Source: Lamellibrachia columna
Taxonomy: Eukaryota; Annelida; Polychaeta; Sabellida; Siboglinidae
Length of the DNA stretch: 64,000 nt
Direction: 5' to 3'
Assembly: GCA_963662155.1 (NCBI GenBank)
Contig: OY759268.1
Coordinates: 58,149,469 to 58,213,468 of the forward strand
Positions 1 through 10,461 of the stretch are shown piece by piece (the stretch's first letter is position 1; each line of letters begins with the position of its first letter). The notes beneath the pieces were generated by a model that made no database searches, had not been told where the DNA came from, and saw nothing but the letters and a program-made list of their open reading frames with translations. Both the position numbers and the translations under genes were made by a program.

Positions 1-188
1 CTTGTGTCCTTGTGTCTTGTGTGTCGCTGCCATAGACGAGCAAAGAACTGGCCCCTTCAGGTTCCCTATTGTCAATTTGTCACCCATTGTAAACCAGGCT
101 TGATGTACAATCCGTTAACTATCTATTCAGATAATAACTCGATACATCATGGTATAAGTTGTATTATATTTATGTTCACATACAACAG

Positions 189-234
189 ATACAATACAGC
201 ATGGACGCTGCTCGAAGAGATCTTTGGGCAAAAG
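189..234 (+). CDS. Gene A exon 1 with probable start codon (ATG at 201)
   Basis: The acceptor-like ACAACAG ends at 188 and the donor AAAAG|gtgaat follows 234. In the frame that fits the next exon, ATG lies at 201 with A at -3 and G at +4, a good start context, and gives MDAARRDLWAK plus one base (phase 1). Exon 2 needs exactly one base in front, so the two join in frame. The twelve bases before the ATG would be 5' UTR. The pyrimidine tract before the acceptor is weak, so the exon could instead extend upstream. The protein is unrecognised. No promoter element is evident in the 188 bases before it. Confidence 0.5.
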
Positions 235-2588
235 GTGAATGAAAAGTTCCCAAAAGAAACTGCCTGAGTAGACATCATGTGTTGATTGTATCTGGGAAAC
301 AGACGGAAAAGGTCATTACAGCCACAATGGAATCACGCTAGAAGTCACTGTTGGACAGGGAGTAAATATATTTCTTGTACATTATACAGGATCAAAAGCC
401 CCACTGCAGTGTGACAGGACTATCAACAGTTCTGTAATCATCACAGGTAGAAATGACAGTTAATTAGTTTTGTGGACAGGTAGTGCTGAGATGTTATTAG
501 TTATGTTATTATTGCAGTGCTATGTTAATAACAGATTAATGTCTGGTAAGATTCACATTTTCAAATGGTACACACCACTCACAATCACAATACACAAGAA
601 AATTACTTCAAAAACAAGTACTGTAGAACAACAACAAGTACTGTAGAACAACATTGAGGTCAGTGTGAATGAGTGTTAAAAGGCCCTATTCTGTGGAATC
701 CATTAAATAAGGATCTGCTATAATCTGTTGACCTTTAAGACGTTATACAAAAATGTTTTGGTTAACAAATATACTAAGTAGTTCTCAGTAATCTGCTTAC
801 TGCATCGTTGGGAATATATATATATATATATATATAATCCTAGATGCCGCTTTGCGGGGACCGCCTGTACTTTTCCCACCGATTGATTTTTGAAATGTAA
901 AAGGTATTGTTGCGTGTCCCAGGCCAAGCCCAAATTAGTGCATTGCGCAATTCTGTGGCAATTCGGTATTGTGTCATTTGTCAACTGGCGGTTTATTACT
1001 TGAGGATAATGTTTACAATGAATTGACAGTGCAGTTTTCCACATCGTACCAGACCACCATATTAGGAATGTATTTATTAAAGATTAGTTGGACAGTTATG
1101 TTTATCTATCCTTGCATTCTTCTGACTGTTCTGCCTATAGGCTATGTCTATGATCGCTAATCAAACGATGACGTCATACTCTAAAACTAAGATATAACTA
1201 GGAAATTGGTCACATTTTGCCAGCAAAGCTCTCCTTGAATGTCTGTAACACCCAAACACAATTTATTTACAGAAAAATCAGCAATAACTTACGTAGAATA
1301 CCAATGATTTACACAGCACACACCCACAAATGTTTTGGGGAATGGCATTAAATAATTTGGTTGACATATTTTCAGCGATGGTGAGTACACATGTTCACAG
1401 TGGAAACGTTTTAGAATAATATATTTAGCAATGTGCAATATATCGTAGCAGAGCATCTAGGTTCACGAACTTGGGGAACTCTAGTATATATGGGTGAGTC
1501 AATTTCGTGCTTCCTGGACCTAACATGTAGACCTAATATGCCGTTTTCACAAAAACCTGAACGCATTCTTCCATAAGATATCTATATGGGCAATTCCATG
1601 TAACTTTGGACATGACACTGAAAAATAAAACTTCCCATATTGACAATTTAATGTTTGTATTGTATTGTATTGGGTGTAACAAATATGAAAGTTACACAAA
1701 AATGGTACTTGGTAAGACAATAATAAATCTGTTTATTGTACATGTGTCCAACTTGCAATGCAGTGTACAGCCTACGGTTCACTTAGTTTCAGATTAGAGG
1801 TATGATAAGTCACAGAGAACACCATTTTCTCAAAGGTAATAGATATAATTCTAAAATACATTAAATATTTTAGTTCCAAAAGTATTGATGCAAAATGTAA
1901 TTACAATCCTTAATTTGAAACTAATATATATTATGTGAAATTAAATTGGTAATGACAGGTCATGAATTTTACAAATGTTTATAGATTGGGATGCACCATT
2001 ATAAGGCGTGGCTAATTTGGCCATGAACCATTGTTTAACTTCCGAGACTGGATGGCCAGTTGCCAGGGAATTGCCATCGCCAAATCCGAGGCCTGTATGC
2101 CATGTAATGACATTGAGTAAAATATTACTGAAACAATGATTTGACAAGGTCATATGTTTAAGGGAGGAGGCTGGTCCGCAAATGGGTAATAATAACTTTA
2201 TGTCAGTTTGAAATGTCATGAACAATATCCAAGTGACCACACCAATTTGCTTGGGAGAAAAACACTTCATTCTTTTTTATAGCTGAAACATGTCAAGCTC
2301 AAAGAGTGTGCCGCTGACCAGAGGTCAACAAATGGTACGGTTATTTTCGCTGGTGTTGTGTGCATGTGCACATGCACACTGCACTATACATATATTACAT
2401 ACATATAATTATTATCTGTTTTATAATTATTATTTTTCTTAATCAGCAAGTGATCATTAAATATTATTTCTTTATTTAATTGTACAACTCGTTTTGATAC
2501 AGATGTGGAAAATAATTTACAATTACATATTTCAATATCAAAATCACTTAAAACTAATTTTTTCTAATTTATATAATCTATTTTTCAG
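235..2588 (+). other. Gene A intron 1, single-copy AT-rich sequence
   Basis: I see no coding exon or array here. Small items are a direct duplication of about 20 bp near 607-650 (AGTACTGTAGAACAACA), a TA microsatellite at about 813-836, and a perfect 22-bp palindrome at 2358-2379. Short open frames (718-1044 minus, 1941-2270 minus and others) have no recognisable motif and are treated as chance. Confidence 0.5.
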
Positions 2589-2621
2589 TTGAAAGCAATC
2601 CTTCAGAAAAACAGGCAAAAG
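2589..2621 (+). CDS. Gene A exon 2 (33 bp)
   Basis: A good acceptor (ATTTTTCAG) precedes 2589 and the donor AAAAG|gtaaag follows 2621. Read with one base from exon 1 it gives V-ESNPSEKQAK and leaves one base (phase 1 to 1). The remaining G joins AT of the next exon to make Asp. The donor is also the start of the 43-bp array, whose every unit repeats AAAAG|gtaaag. The exon is short, so it rests on phase agreement and splice-site quality rather than similarity. Confidence 0.6.
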
Positions 2622-3260
2622 GTAAAGGAGCCTAGTCTTGTGTGTCTTGTTAGTGTAACAAAAGGTAAAGCTGTGTCCTGTGTGTCTTGTTAGTGTAACA
2701 AAAGGTAAAGCTGTCTAGTCCTGTGTGTCTTGTTAGTGTAACAAAAGGTAAAGGTGTCTAGTCCTGTGTGTCTTGTTAGTGTAACAAAAGGTAAAGGTGT
2801 CTAGTCCTGTGTGTCTTGTTAGTGTAACAAAAGGTAAAGGTGTCTAGTCCTGTGTGTCTTGTTAGTGTAACAAAAGGTAAAGGTGTCTAGTCCTGTGTGT
2901 CTTGTTAGTGTAACAAAAGGTAAAGCTGTCTAGTCCTGTGTGTCTTGTTAGTGTAACAAAAGGTAAATGTGTCTAGTCATGTGTGTCTTGTTAGTGTAAC
3001 AAAAGGTAAAGGTGTCTAGTCCTGTGTGTCTTGTTAGTGTAACAAAAGGTAAAGGTGTCTAGTCCTGTGTGTCTTGTTAGTGTAACAAAAGGTAAAGGTG
3101 TCTAGTCCTGTGTGTCTTGTTAGTGTAACAAAAGGTAAAGGTGTCTAGTCATGTGTGTCTTGTTAGTGTAACAAAAGGTAAAGCTGTCTAGTCCTGTGTG
3201 TCTTGTTAGTGTAACAAATGGTAAAGGTGTCTAGTCCTGTGTGTCTTGTTAGTGTAACAC
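2622..3260 (+). repeat. 43-bp minisatellite starting at the exon 2 donor (about 15 units)
   Basis: The unit is 43 bp, measured from repeated GTCCTGTGTGTCTTG at 43-base steps. Consensus pieces are GTAAAGGTGTCTAGTCC, then TGTGTGTCTTGTTAGTG, then TAACAAAAG. The first unit begins exactly at the exon 2 splice donor, and each unit carries five exon bases (AAAAG) plus 38 intron bases, so the donor is repeated along the intron. Divergence is low (C/G at GTAAAG[C/G], C/A at GTC[C/A]TG). The last unit lacks AAAAG and runs into unique sequence. Confidence 0.95.
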
Positions 3261-4055
3261 ATTTGACAACAAAATAAAGAGGCTACTATTATCATTTAAT
3301 TGACAAAGAAACGATGCACACATCGATAGAACTCTTGAGGCACACGCTCACGTGCACTGAATATAACTCATAGTGATAACTAACTTCCAAATTTAATAAA
3401 TGTAATAATAAATGTAAAAGTCAAAGCTAGGAATGAGTATTTAATAAAATATTCAGTCAGATTTCTGTGACTTCATTTGGCTTTTTTATGACTGCAACGT
3501 CATCCATCATCACAAGTGCTTCAGTCACTTTGAGAATACAAAAGGTACCACTGTTAAAATTGTGTGTATACAGTTTTTTCTTATTTTGTGTTAGGATGAC
3601 AGTGTGAAGGGAGCAGTGGATTGGCTGAACAAATTAGTAACACCAGTGCCAATTAGAGCTGGCACCAAACCAACAGTATTTCAGGGTTTCTAACTTTTGA
3701 AGTAGAAAGCAGAAATAAAAAGTAGTACGCCCATTGACTCGAGTACCAAAGTCATTGTACAAGCTACTTAAGTATGGCAATAAATTATTGAAATAAAAAC
3801 AAATTGGTGCATATTGCACAATATCTTACATTGTTCACAATTGGAAAAGGATATCGAAATAATGGTTAGGCATGCAGGAATAGATTTCTGAAGAAATAGG
3901 AATTCCTGTGTAATTTAACAATACTCCATCGCCTTTCAACTTCTAATGAGAAGCTGATTTTAAATACAGTATATATATATATATAGGTATGGGTATATGT
4001 CATTTTGTATTGTCATTAAACAACTGTGGATATGCAAAAGATATATTTATTGCAG
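3261..4055 (+). other. Rest of gene A intron 2, unique sequence
   Basis: AT-rich sequence with a short TA run near 3970-3985. An acceptor-like GTGTTAG at 3594 followed by an open stretch was considered as an exon and rejected, because in the required phase it opens with an immediate TGA. Confidence 0.4.
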
Positions 4056-4129
4056 ATCTATCTTCAGAGTTGACAAACTCTGACGGTGAAGATTTCAATC
4101 CGTTTGCAAGTGAAAGTGAACCAGATTTT
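4056..4129 (+). CDS. Gene A exon 3, acidic segment with NPF motif
   Basis: The acceptor TTTATTGCAG ends at 4055 and a consensus donor TTT|gtaagt follows 4129. Two leading bases complete the Asp codon with exon 2, then 24 codons run to phase 0. The peptide is rich in Ser, Glu and Asp and contains GEDFNPFASESEPDF. NPF is known as a ligand for EH-domain endocytic adaptors, but one NPF in a low-complexity acidic stretch is weak evidence of that role. Both splice sites are strong, so this is among the best-supported exons of gene A. Confidence 0.7.
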
Positions 4130-4526
4130 GTAAGTGTTGAATGTCACATTACATACTCTTAGTACATGTACAGACTCCATTTAACAGAATCAGTTTGGGT
4201 TAGAACAAATTGGTTCTAATAAGCAGAACATTTAAATACAGCAGAAATAGGGACTGATTTAGTCTTTGCCAATATATATATATTAATACGCTAACTTTGG
4301 ATCATTGTAAGTGTATCTTCTCTGAGGCACCAAGGTCAACTCACTTCTTTCTATGTTCACTCGCTTTCTTGGACCATTGGCCTCTGTATCGCAGAAAACA
4401 CAATGATAGTTATATAGATTTATTTACTTATGTGTATTTGATAATCTATGCTTTTCTGGAGGGTCTTTCTCCTCCGGAGGGTGCTACAGTGGGAACAAGT
4501 TTTAAAAGATCAAAATACTGTAATGT
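4130..4526 (+). other. Start of gene A intron 3, unique sequence
   Basis: Nothing beyond a short TA-rich run near 4270-4285 is visible. Intron 3 then contains the 48-bp array. Confidence 0.4.
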
Positions 4527-5657
4527 TGATAACTGCTCCCATTAGTTTGTTGCTCCGTGGGTGGATGTAAGCTAGTATAACTGCTCCCATTAGTTTGTTA
4601 CTCCATGGGTGGATGTAAGCTAGTATAACTGCTCCCATTAGTTTGTTACTCCGTGGGTGGATGTAAGCTAGTATAACTGCTCCCATTAGTGTGTTACTCC
4701 GTGGGTGGATGTAAGCTAGTATAACTGGTCCCATTAGTTTGTTACTCCGTGGGTGGATGTAAGCTAGTATAACTGCTCCCATTAGTTTGTTACTCCATGG
4801 GTGGATGTAAGCTAGTATAACTGCTCCCATTAGTTTGTTACTCCGTGGGTGGATGTAAGCTAGTATAACTGCTCCCATTAGTTTGTTACTCCATGGGTGG
4901 ATGTAAGCTAGTATAACTGCTCCCATTAGTTTGTTACTCCGTGGGTGGATGTAAGTTAGTATAACTGCTCCCATTAGTTTGTTACTCCGTAGGTGGATGT
5001 AAGCTAGTATAACTGCTCCCATTAGTTTGTTACTCCGTGGGCGGATGTAAGCTAGTATAACTGCTCCCATTAGTTTGTTACTCCATGGCTGGATGTAAGC
5101 TAGTATAACTGCTCCCATTAGTTTGTTGCTCCGTGGGTGGATGTAAGCTAGTATAACTGCTCCCATTAGTTTGTTACTCCGTGGGTGGATGTAAGTTAGT
5201 ATAACTGCTCCCATTAGTTTGTTACTCCATGGGTGGATGTAAGCTAGTATAACTGCTCCCATTAGTTTGTTACTCCGTGGGTGGATGTAAGCTAGTATAA
5301 CTGGTCCCATTAGTTTGTTACTCCGTGGGTGGATGTAAGCTAGTATAACTGCTCCCATTAGTTTGTTACTCCGTGGGTGGATGTAAGCTAGTATAACTGC
5401 TCCCATTAGTTTGTTACTCCGTGGGTGGATGTAAGCTAGTATAACTGCTCCCATTAGTTTGTTACTCCATGGGTGGATGTAAGCTAGTATAACTGCTCCC
5501 ATTAGTTTGTTACTCCGTGGGTGGATGTAAGCTAGTATAACTGCTTCCATTAGTTTGTTACTCCGTGGGTGGATGTAAGCTGGTATAACTGCTCCCATTA
5601 GTTTGTTACTCCGTGGGTGGATGTAAGCTGGTATAACTGCTCCCATTAGTTTGTTAC
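4527..5657 (+). repeat. 48-bp minisatellite, left block (about 23.5 units)
   Basis: The unit is 48 bp, with landmarks GCTCCCATTAGTTTGTTAC, TCCGTGGGTGGATG and TAAGCTAGTATAACT. Because 48 is 16 codons, the minus strand reads open for almost the whole block as a 16-residue repeat (SNKLMGAVILAYIHPR). That is a by-product of the period and not evidence of a gene. Common variants are CCATGG for CCGTGG and TTCCATT for TCCCATT. The block is cut at GTTAC (5653-5657) by a retrotransposon and resumes in register at 7044. Confidence 0.95.
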
Positions 5658-6746
5658 GCAATCCTGCTTGACTTTGCTAAAGCCTTCGACAAAGTGCCTC
5701 ACCTACGTCTTCTATCAAAATTGACCTCCTACGGAATCACTGGAAACACTCAAAATTGGATCAAATCTTTTCTATCCAACCGCAAACAGAGAGTCTCAGT
5801 TAACGGTGCCCTGTCGGACATCACAGATGTCACATCTGGCGTCCCACAGGGTTCAGTTCTAGGACCTGTCCTCTTCTTACTCTACATAAATGACATAAAT
5901 GGGAACATCAAATCTTCTATACGCCTTTTTGCAGATGATAGTATTATATATCGTAAAATTTCTTCCAAAACCGACCATGAAATTCTCCAAACTGACCTTA
6001 GCCAACTCCAAACATGGTCAGATAAATGGCAAATGGAATTTAATGTATCTAAATGCGTCCACCTTCCAATAACAAACAAAACTAAACCCAGCACACACAA
6101 GTACTCGCTTTCTGGCCAGCCATTATCCACCGTATCCAGCCACTCGAACCTCGGAGTAAAATTGGATTCCAAATTAACCTGGACAAATCACGTCACTGAC
6201 ATAACTTCAAAATCTTCGAAATGTTTAGGCATGATTAAACGAACTCTTGGCCCATGTAAACCCGAAGTTAAGCAAACAGTGTACAACATGCTAATCCGGC
6301 CAAAACTTGAGTACTCTTCACCCATATGGAATCCCCACACCTTTTCACAAGTTAAAAGCCTTGAAAGAGTTCAACACTCTGCTGCCAGATTTGTTAAAAA
6401 TGATTACAGACGGAACACAAATCCAGCAGATCTAATTACTGCCCTTGGATGGCCAACCCTCGAACGAAGGCGCATTATCAAACAAGCCACTACCTTCTAC
6501 AAAATTCTAAATAACATTATTGAGATCACCCCCCCTCCGGGCCTACTAAATCGCTCTCGAACCCGTGGACAATACATAGCCCCCAAGTGTCGTATAAATG
6601 CAATGGTCTTTTCATTTTATCCCAGAGCCATTCGCATATGGAATATGATTCCATCAAAAATTACCAACATAAAAAACCCAAAATCATTTCAAGAAGCTAT
6701 TATGGAACTCCCTTTCACCACACCTCCTCACCTAAACTGCCTTTAA
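5658..6746 (+). CDS. Partial reverse transcriptase of the inserted LINE
   Basis: The open frame runs without interruption from the insertion point to TAA at 6744-6746. It enters at RT motif A (LLDFAKAFDKVPH), then shows GVPQGSVLGPVLF and LLYINDI (motif B), FADD in RLFADDSIIYRKI (catalytic motif C) and the thumb-side LGVKLDSKLTW. The C-terminal part has LERVQHSAARFVKNDYRR and LGWPTLERRR, as in many CR1/Jockey-group elements. Fingers motifs, the N-terminal AP endonuclease and ORF1 are missing. Three hundred and sixty-odd codons without a stop suggest a young insertion. Confidence 0.85.
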   Translation, partial: AILLDFAKAFDKVPHLRLLSKLTSYGITGNTQNWIKSFLSNRKQRVSVNGALSDITDVTSGVPQGSVLGPVLFLLYINDINGNIKSSIRLFADDSIIYRKISSKTDHEILQTDLSQLQTWSDKWQMEFNVSKCVHLPITNKTKPSTHKYSLSGQPLSTVSSHSNLGVKLDSKLTWTNHVTDITSKSSKCLGMIKRTLGPCKPEVKQTVYNMLIRPKLEYSSPIWNPHTFSQVKSLERVQHSAARFVKNDYRRNTNPADLITALGWPTLERRRIIKQATTFYKILNNIIEITPPPGLLNRSRTRGQYIAPKCRINAMVFSFYPRAIRIWNMIPSKITNIKNPKSFQEAIMELPFTTPPHLNCL

Positions 6747-7043
6747 AACACAGTGCTCAGCGTAAACTTATCCATGGTGTAGGTATGGAGACTGTCTATG
6801 TGTGCATGTGGCAAGGCAGCGACAGTATCCATACACACAACCAACCTATTAAAAATGTTCGTTAAACATCCTATACATAAAATAAATAAAACTATCAGAT
6901 AAAAACCATTTCAGCAACATTAATGATACTAGTCTTTTAATCGAACGTACCACCCACAGCGCATGCGCACAGTCCACCACAAACTCCTGCGTTAGCCCAA
7001 GTTTGGGCTGTTTGGAGTAAACCACTTGAGACTTGAGACTTGA
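5658..7043 (+). mobile_element. 5'-truncated CR1/Jockey-type non-LTR retrotransposon inserted in the 48-bp array
   Basis: This 1,386-bp insertion begins inside a reverse-transcriptase domain and ends in three copies of a 7-bp tail, ACTTGAG. It is flanked by GTTAC on both sides (5653-5657 and 7044-7048), a probable 5-bp target duplication or microhomology, and the array register continues across it. A 3' stem-loop candidate lies at about 6775-6843, where GTATGGAGACTGTC pairs imperfectly with GACAGTATCCATAC. Severe 5' truncation plus a short tandem 3' tail is typical of CR1/L2-like LINEs. There is no endonuclease, so it cannot move itself. Confidence 0.85.
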
Positions 7044-7602
7044 GTTACTCCGTGGGTGGATGTAAGCTAGTATAACTGCTCCCATTAGTGTGTTACTCCG
7101 TGGCTGGATGTAAGCTGGTATAACTGCTCCCATTAGTTTGTTACTCCGTGGGTGGATGTAAGCTAGTATAACTGCTCCCATTAGTTTGTTACTCCGTGGG
7201 TGGATGTAAGCTAGTATAACTTCTTCAATTAGTTTGTTACTCCGTGGGTGGATGTAAGCTAGTATAACTGCTTCCATTAGTTTGTTACTCCGTGGGTGGA
7301 TGTAAGCTAGTATAACTGCTCCCATTAGTTTGTTACTCCGTGGGTGGATGTAAGCTAGTATAACTGCTCCCATTAGTTTGTTACTCCGTGGGTGGATGTA
7401 AGCTAGTATAACTGCTCCCATTAGTTTGTTACTCCGTGGGTGGATGTAAGCTAGTATAACTGCTCCCATTAGTTTGTTACTCCGTGGGTGGATGTAAGCT
7501 GGTATAACTGCTTCCATTAGTTTGTTACTCCGTGGGTGGATGTAAGCTGGTATAACTGCTCCCATTAGTTTGTTGCTCCGTGGGTGGATGTAAGCTAGTA
7601 TA
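7044..7602 (+). repeat. 48-bp minisatellite, right block (about 11.6 units)
   Basis: Same unit and register as the block at 4527-5657, resuming at GTTACTCCGTGGG after the retrotransposon. One unit contains the variant TTCTTCAATTAG, absent from the left block. The array therefore held about 35 units when the element landed. It ends in TAAGCTAGTATATTTTATTC. Confidence 0.95.
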
Positions 7603-7749
7603 TTTTATTCTACTAAGCAGATGATTCTGCTATGCACAATTCTCTTAGGCGTAGTACAGTGTGATGGTATAACTAATCACTGCATGAAGCACTACTAATT
7701 TTGAGTCATAATCGTATACTAGTTCTATCATTGTTCATTACCTTTACAG

Positions 7750-7807
7750 AAGGCTTCTACACCAAACAGATGTGAAGACGTTGTTGAAGCGTCACTATCA
7801 TTTGATG
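7750..7807 (+). CDS. Gene A exon 4
   Basis: The acceptor TTACCTTTACAG ends at 7749. The donor G|gtcagt follows 7807 and is less usual because of C at +3. Phase 0 entry matches exon 3, and the peptide is KASTPNRCEDVVEASLSFD plus one base (phase 1). The left-over G joins GT of the exon at 10462 to give Gly. No known motif is present. Confidence 0.6.
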
Positions 7808-8069
7808 GTCAGTTAGATGAATTTAGCTTCAGTTAATTTTATAATAAGTATATTTATACAGCGCATCAAATCTGGACAATCCTTCAAATACTTAATTGAA
7901 ACTAAGTTGCATAGCACTATTTAAACACATTATCAACATGGTCTAGGGTTTTGTAGTTTTGAGAGACAAAATTCAAATTACAGACATGTAAAAACATTAA
8001 CTCAGTTCCATGAAACTACGTTACACATATATCACAAATAATAACTATTGCAAATGTGTTTTAGATTCT
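7808..8069 (+). other. Start of gene A intron 4, unique sequence
   Basis: AT-rich and without recognisable features up to the target duplication of the hAT-like element. Confidence 0.3.
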
Positions 8070-8077
8070 GTTCAGTA

Positions 8078-8903
8078 CAGGGTTGTTTGATTTAAATCAT
8101 TTGATTTAAATCGTTGATTTAAATCATTGATTTAAATCATGATTTAAATCACTAAAAAAAAATCATTGATTTATGATTTTTTTTTTTTACTTCCGGTTTT
8201 TTAATCGCAGATTTATATGAATTTAACACAAATAATTGTTTACAAGCATCGAGATCAACAAAGTTTTGTATGTTTTTTTAATACAAAACACAAAGTGCGC
8301 ACACTTGTGTAGCTGTATTGACACCAGATAGCCTGATAGTCAAATATTTTATGACATTGTGTATGTTTGAGCTATTCCCTTTCTGAATGCAGTGAAGCCA
8401 CACAAACTTGTCTTCCAGAGGAAGTATCTTTTCAACACAGAAGCCCTGAGTTAAAGTCCACTGATAGCTTGTGCTAGTTGTTACCAATTCAGTATGTTGA
8501 CTCAGTTGTTTAATACTGTACCAGTTTGTATTCTGGTTGGAGACCCTTAGAGTATACAGAGCCCTGGACAGGTGCTAATCCACCCTATAGGCAAACAATA
8601 ATTACCACTGTTACAGCCACAGACACACATCGTGCTTTCCTTTCCAAGACAGATTATGCAACTAGAGGGGGTGAGGCCTTGTGGACATTGTCTAATGTAT
8701 TTATATAAGCAAAAATCATGTACCCTCTGTTAAATCAAGAACCCAAATCGATTTGAATAGAACATGTTTGAAAGAGTTTACAAATTTAAATATCTATATA
8801 AATATCTATATACCAGATTAAAAAAAAAATAATAAACAAAAATCCGATTTTAAATAACAAAAATCCGATTTTTTTTATAAAAATCGTGATTTTTTCAACC
8901 CTG
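8078..8903. mobile_element. Non-autonomous hAT-type DNA transposon (826 bp)
   Basis: The ends are inverted: CAGGGTTG at 8078-8085 and CAACCCTG at 8896-8903. The flanks are GTTCAGTA (8070-8077) and GTTCAGGA (8904-8911), an 8-bp target duplication with one mismatch. CAGGG-type termini with 8-bp duplications are the hAT hallmark. The left subterminal region has five copies of the palindrome GATTTAAATC (about 8090-8150). The right end holds A- and T-rich repeats with AAAAATCCGATTTT. The interior has a 69-codon minus ORF (8278-8487) and a 60-codon plus ORF (8526-8708) with no transposase motif I recognise, so the element is treated as non-autonomous. Confidence 0.8.
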
Positions 8904-9148
8904 GTTCAGGATGTAATATTTAAACAAAATGTTGCCCATGACATGGGCCGTTATTATGCCTTAAGCTACAATTTGTATAAATCCCCTAACATTCAGACAA
9001 AAACTACATCATGTTACTTATTCTGCCATGTCGTAATCTAAGTTTGTAATATCACTACAAATTATCCAATACAATCAGAAAAATCACAAAATAAGATTAA
9101 TCATGAAATTTATGTGTTTCAAAATATAGTTTGGCTTGATTATGGTTA

Positions 9149-9299
9149 CAGTCAGTTTGCGTTCATGTTTATAATAATTCTTCAGTCTTATCGATATATG
9201 TATATTGAAAACAGTGTGAAATACTGTTGCATCCTTCCATGGAATTGATTACTGTCAGTTTGCGATCATGTTTATAATCATTCTTCAGCCATATCGATA
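9149..9299 (+). repeat. Approximately 101-bp tandem duplication of intron sequence (2 copies)
   Basis: GTCAGTTTGCG[T/A]TCATG, then TTTATAAT[A/C]ATTCTTCAG and a CATATCGATA-like end occur near 9150 and again near 9252. A candidate exon after the second copy (9303-9351) was rejected on phase grounds. Confidence 0.7.
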
Positions 9300-9370
9300 C
9301 AGCGCTGGATAGAGAAACCTCAACTGCAGCACCTGACGCCGCAGATGAAAAGTAGGCCATCTCTTAATTT

Positions 9371-10461
9371 GTTGGTTCTAATATTCCTAAGCATTTTTTG
9401 GGTGTTTTCGCAGGGCTGGTTCCTGTTGGTGAACATGTTTCATGTTTGTGTGTTTTAAATGTTGTTGCAGGTATGAATCCTGTTGGTGGTTCTGAAACAT
9501 ATATTTGTGTGTTTTAATATTCCTAAGCCTTTGTTGAAGTGCTGATGCAGATTCGAATCATGTTGGTGGTTTGTTTGTTGGGTCTAATATTCCTAAGTCT
9601 TTATTGGAGTGTTGATACAGGTTCCAATCATGTTGGTGGATGTTTGTTGGTTCTAATATTCCTAAGTCTATTGGAGTGTTGATACAGGTTCCAATCATGT
9701 TGGTTGTTTGTTTGTTGGTTCTAATATTCCTAAGTCTTTATTGGAGTGTTGATACAGGTTCCAATCATGTTGGTGGTTTGTTTGTTGGTTCTAATATTCC
9801 TAAGTCTTTGTTGGAGTGTTGATACAGGTTCCAATCATGTTGGTGGTTTGTTTGTTGGGTCTAATATTCCTAAGTCTTTATTGGAGTGTTGATACAGGTT
9901 CCAATCATGTTGGTGGATGTTTGTTGGTTCTAATATTCCTAAGTCTATTGGAGTGTTGATACAGGTTCCAATCATGTTGGTGGTTTGTTTGTTGGTTCTA
10001 ATATTCCTAAGTCTTTATTGGAGTGTTGTACTGGTTCCAATCATGTTGGTGGTTTGTTTGTTGGGTCTAATATTCCTAAGTCTTTATTGGAGTGTTGATA
10101 CAGGTTCCAATCATGTTGGTGGTTTGTTTGTTGGTTCTAATATTCCTAAGTCTTTATTGGAGTGTTGATACAGGTTCCAATCATGTTGGTTGTTTGTTTG
10201 TTGGTTCTAATATTCCTAAGTCTTTATTGGAGTGTTGATACAGGTTCCAATCATGTTGGTGGTTTGTTTGTTGGTTCTAATATTCCTAAGTCTTTATTGG
10301 AGTGTTGATACAGGTTCCAATCATGTTGGTTGTTTGTTTGTTGGGTCTAATATTCCTAAGTCTTTATTGGAGTGTTGTACTGGTTCAGTTATTGTTTGTG
10401 TTCTGGAACACATGTTTGTGTCTTCTAGTGTTTGTAAGCCTTTACTTAAGTGTTGTGGCAG
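9371..10461 (+). repeat. 70-bp minisatellite ending at the exon 5 acceptor (about 15 units)
   Basis: Core units are 70 bp (a few 68 bp): TTCCTAAGTCTTTATTGG, AGTGTTGATACAG, GTTCCAATCATGTTGG, then TGGTTTGTTTGTTGGTTC. The last unit reads TGTTGTGGCAG|GTTCAGTTCC and is the real acceptor and start of exon 5. The array thus ends on the splice site, and each unit copies it as GATACAG|GTTCC plus about 30 exon-derived bases. Edge units are diverged and central ones nearly identical, as expected if unequal exchange homogenises the middle. Confidence 0.95.

Noticed and set aside
3595..3690. Open stretch after GTGTTAG reading DDSVKGAVDWLNKL
   Set aside because: In the phase required between exons 2 and 3 it starts G|GA TGA, an immediate stop, and its donor is poor.
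4510..5661. 383-codon minus-strand open frame with 16-residue repeats (and 6849-7565 on the same strand)
   Set aside because: It exists only because the 48-bp unit is 16 codons long and lacks a stop in that frame. It has no start context or flanking coding sense, and a retrotransposon interrupts it.
9303..9351. Candidate exon (GATACAG acceptor, AAAA|gtaggc donor) with a plausible peptide LDRETSTAAPDAADE
   Set aside because: It enters in phase 1 after exon 4 but leaves in phase 2, which fits neither 10462 (phase 1) nor 13569 (phase 0), and its donor is weak. Use as an alternative exon cannot be excluded.
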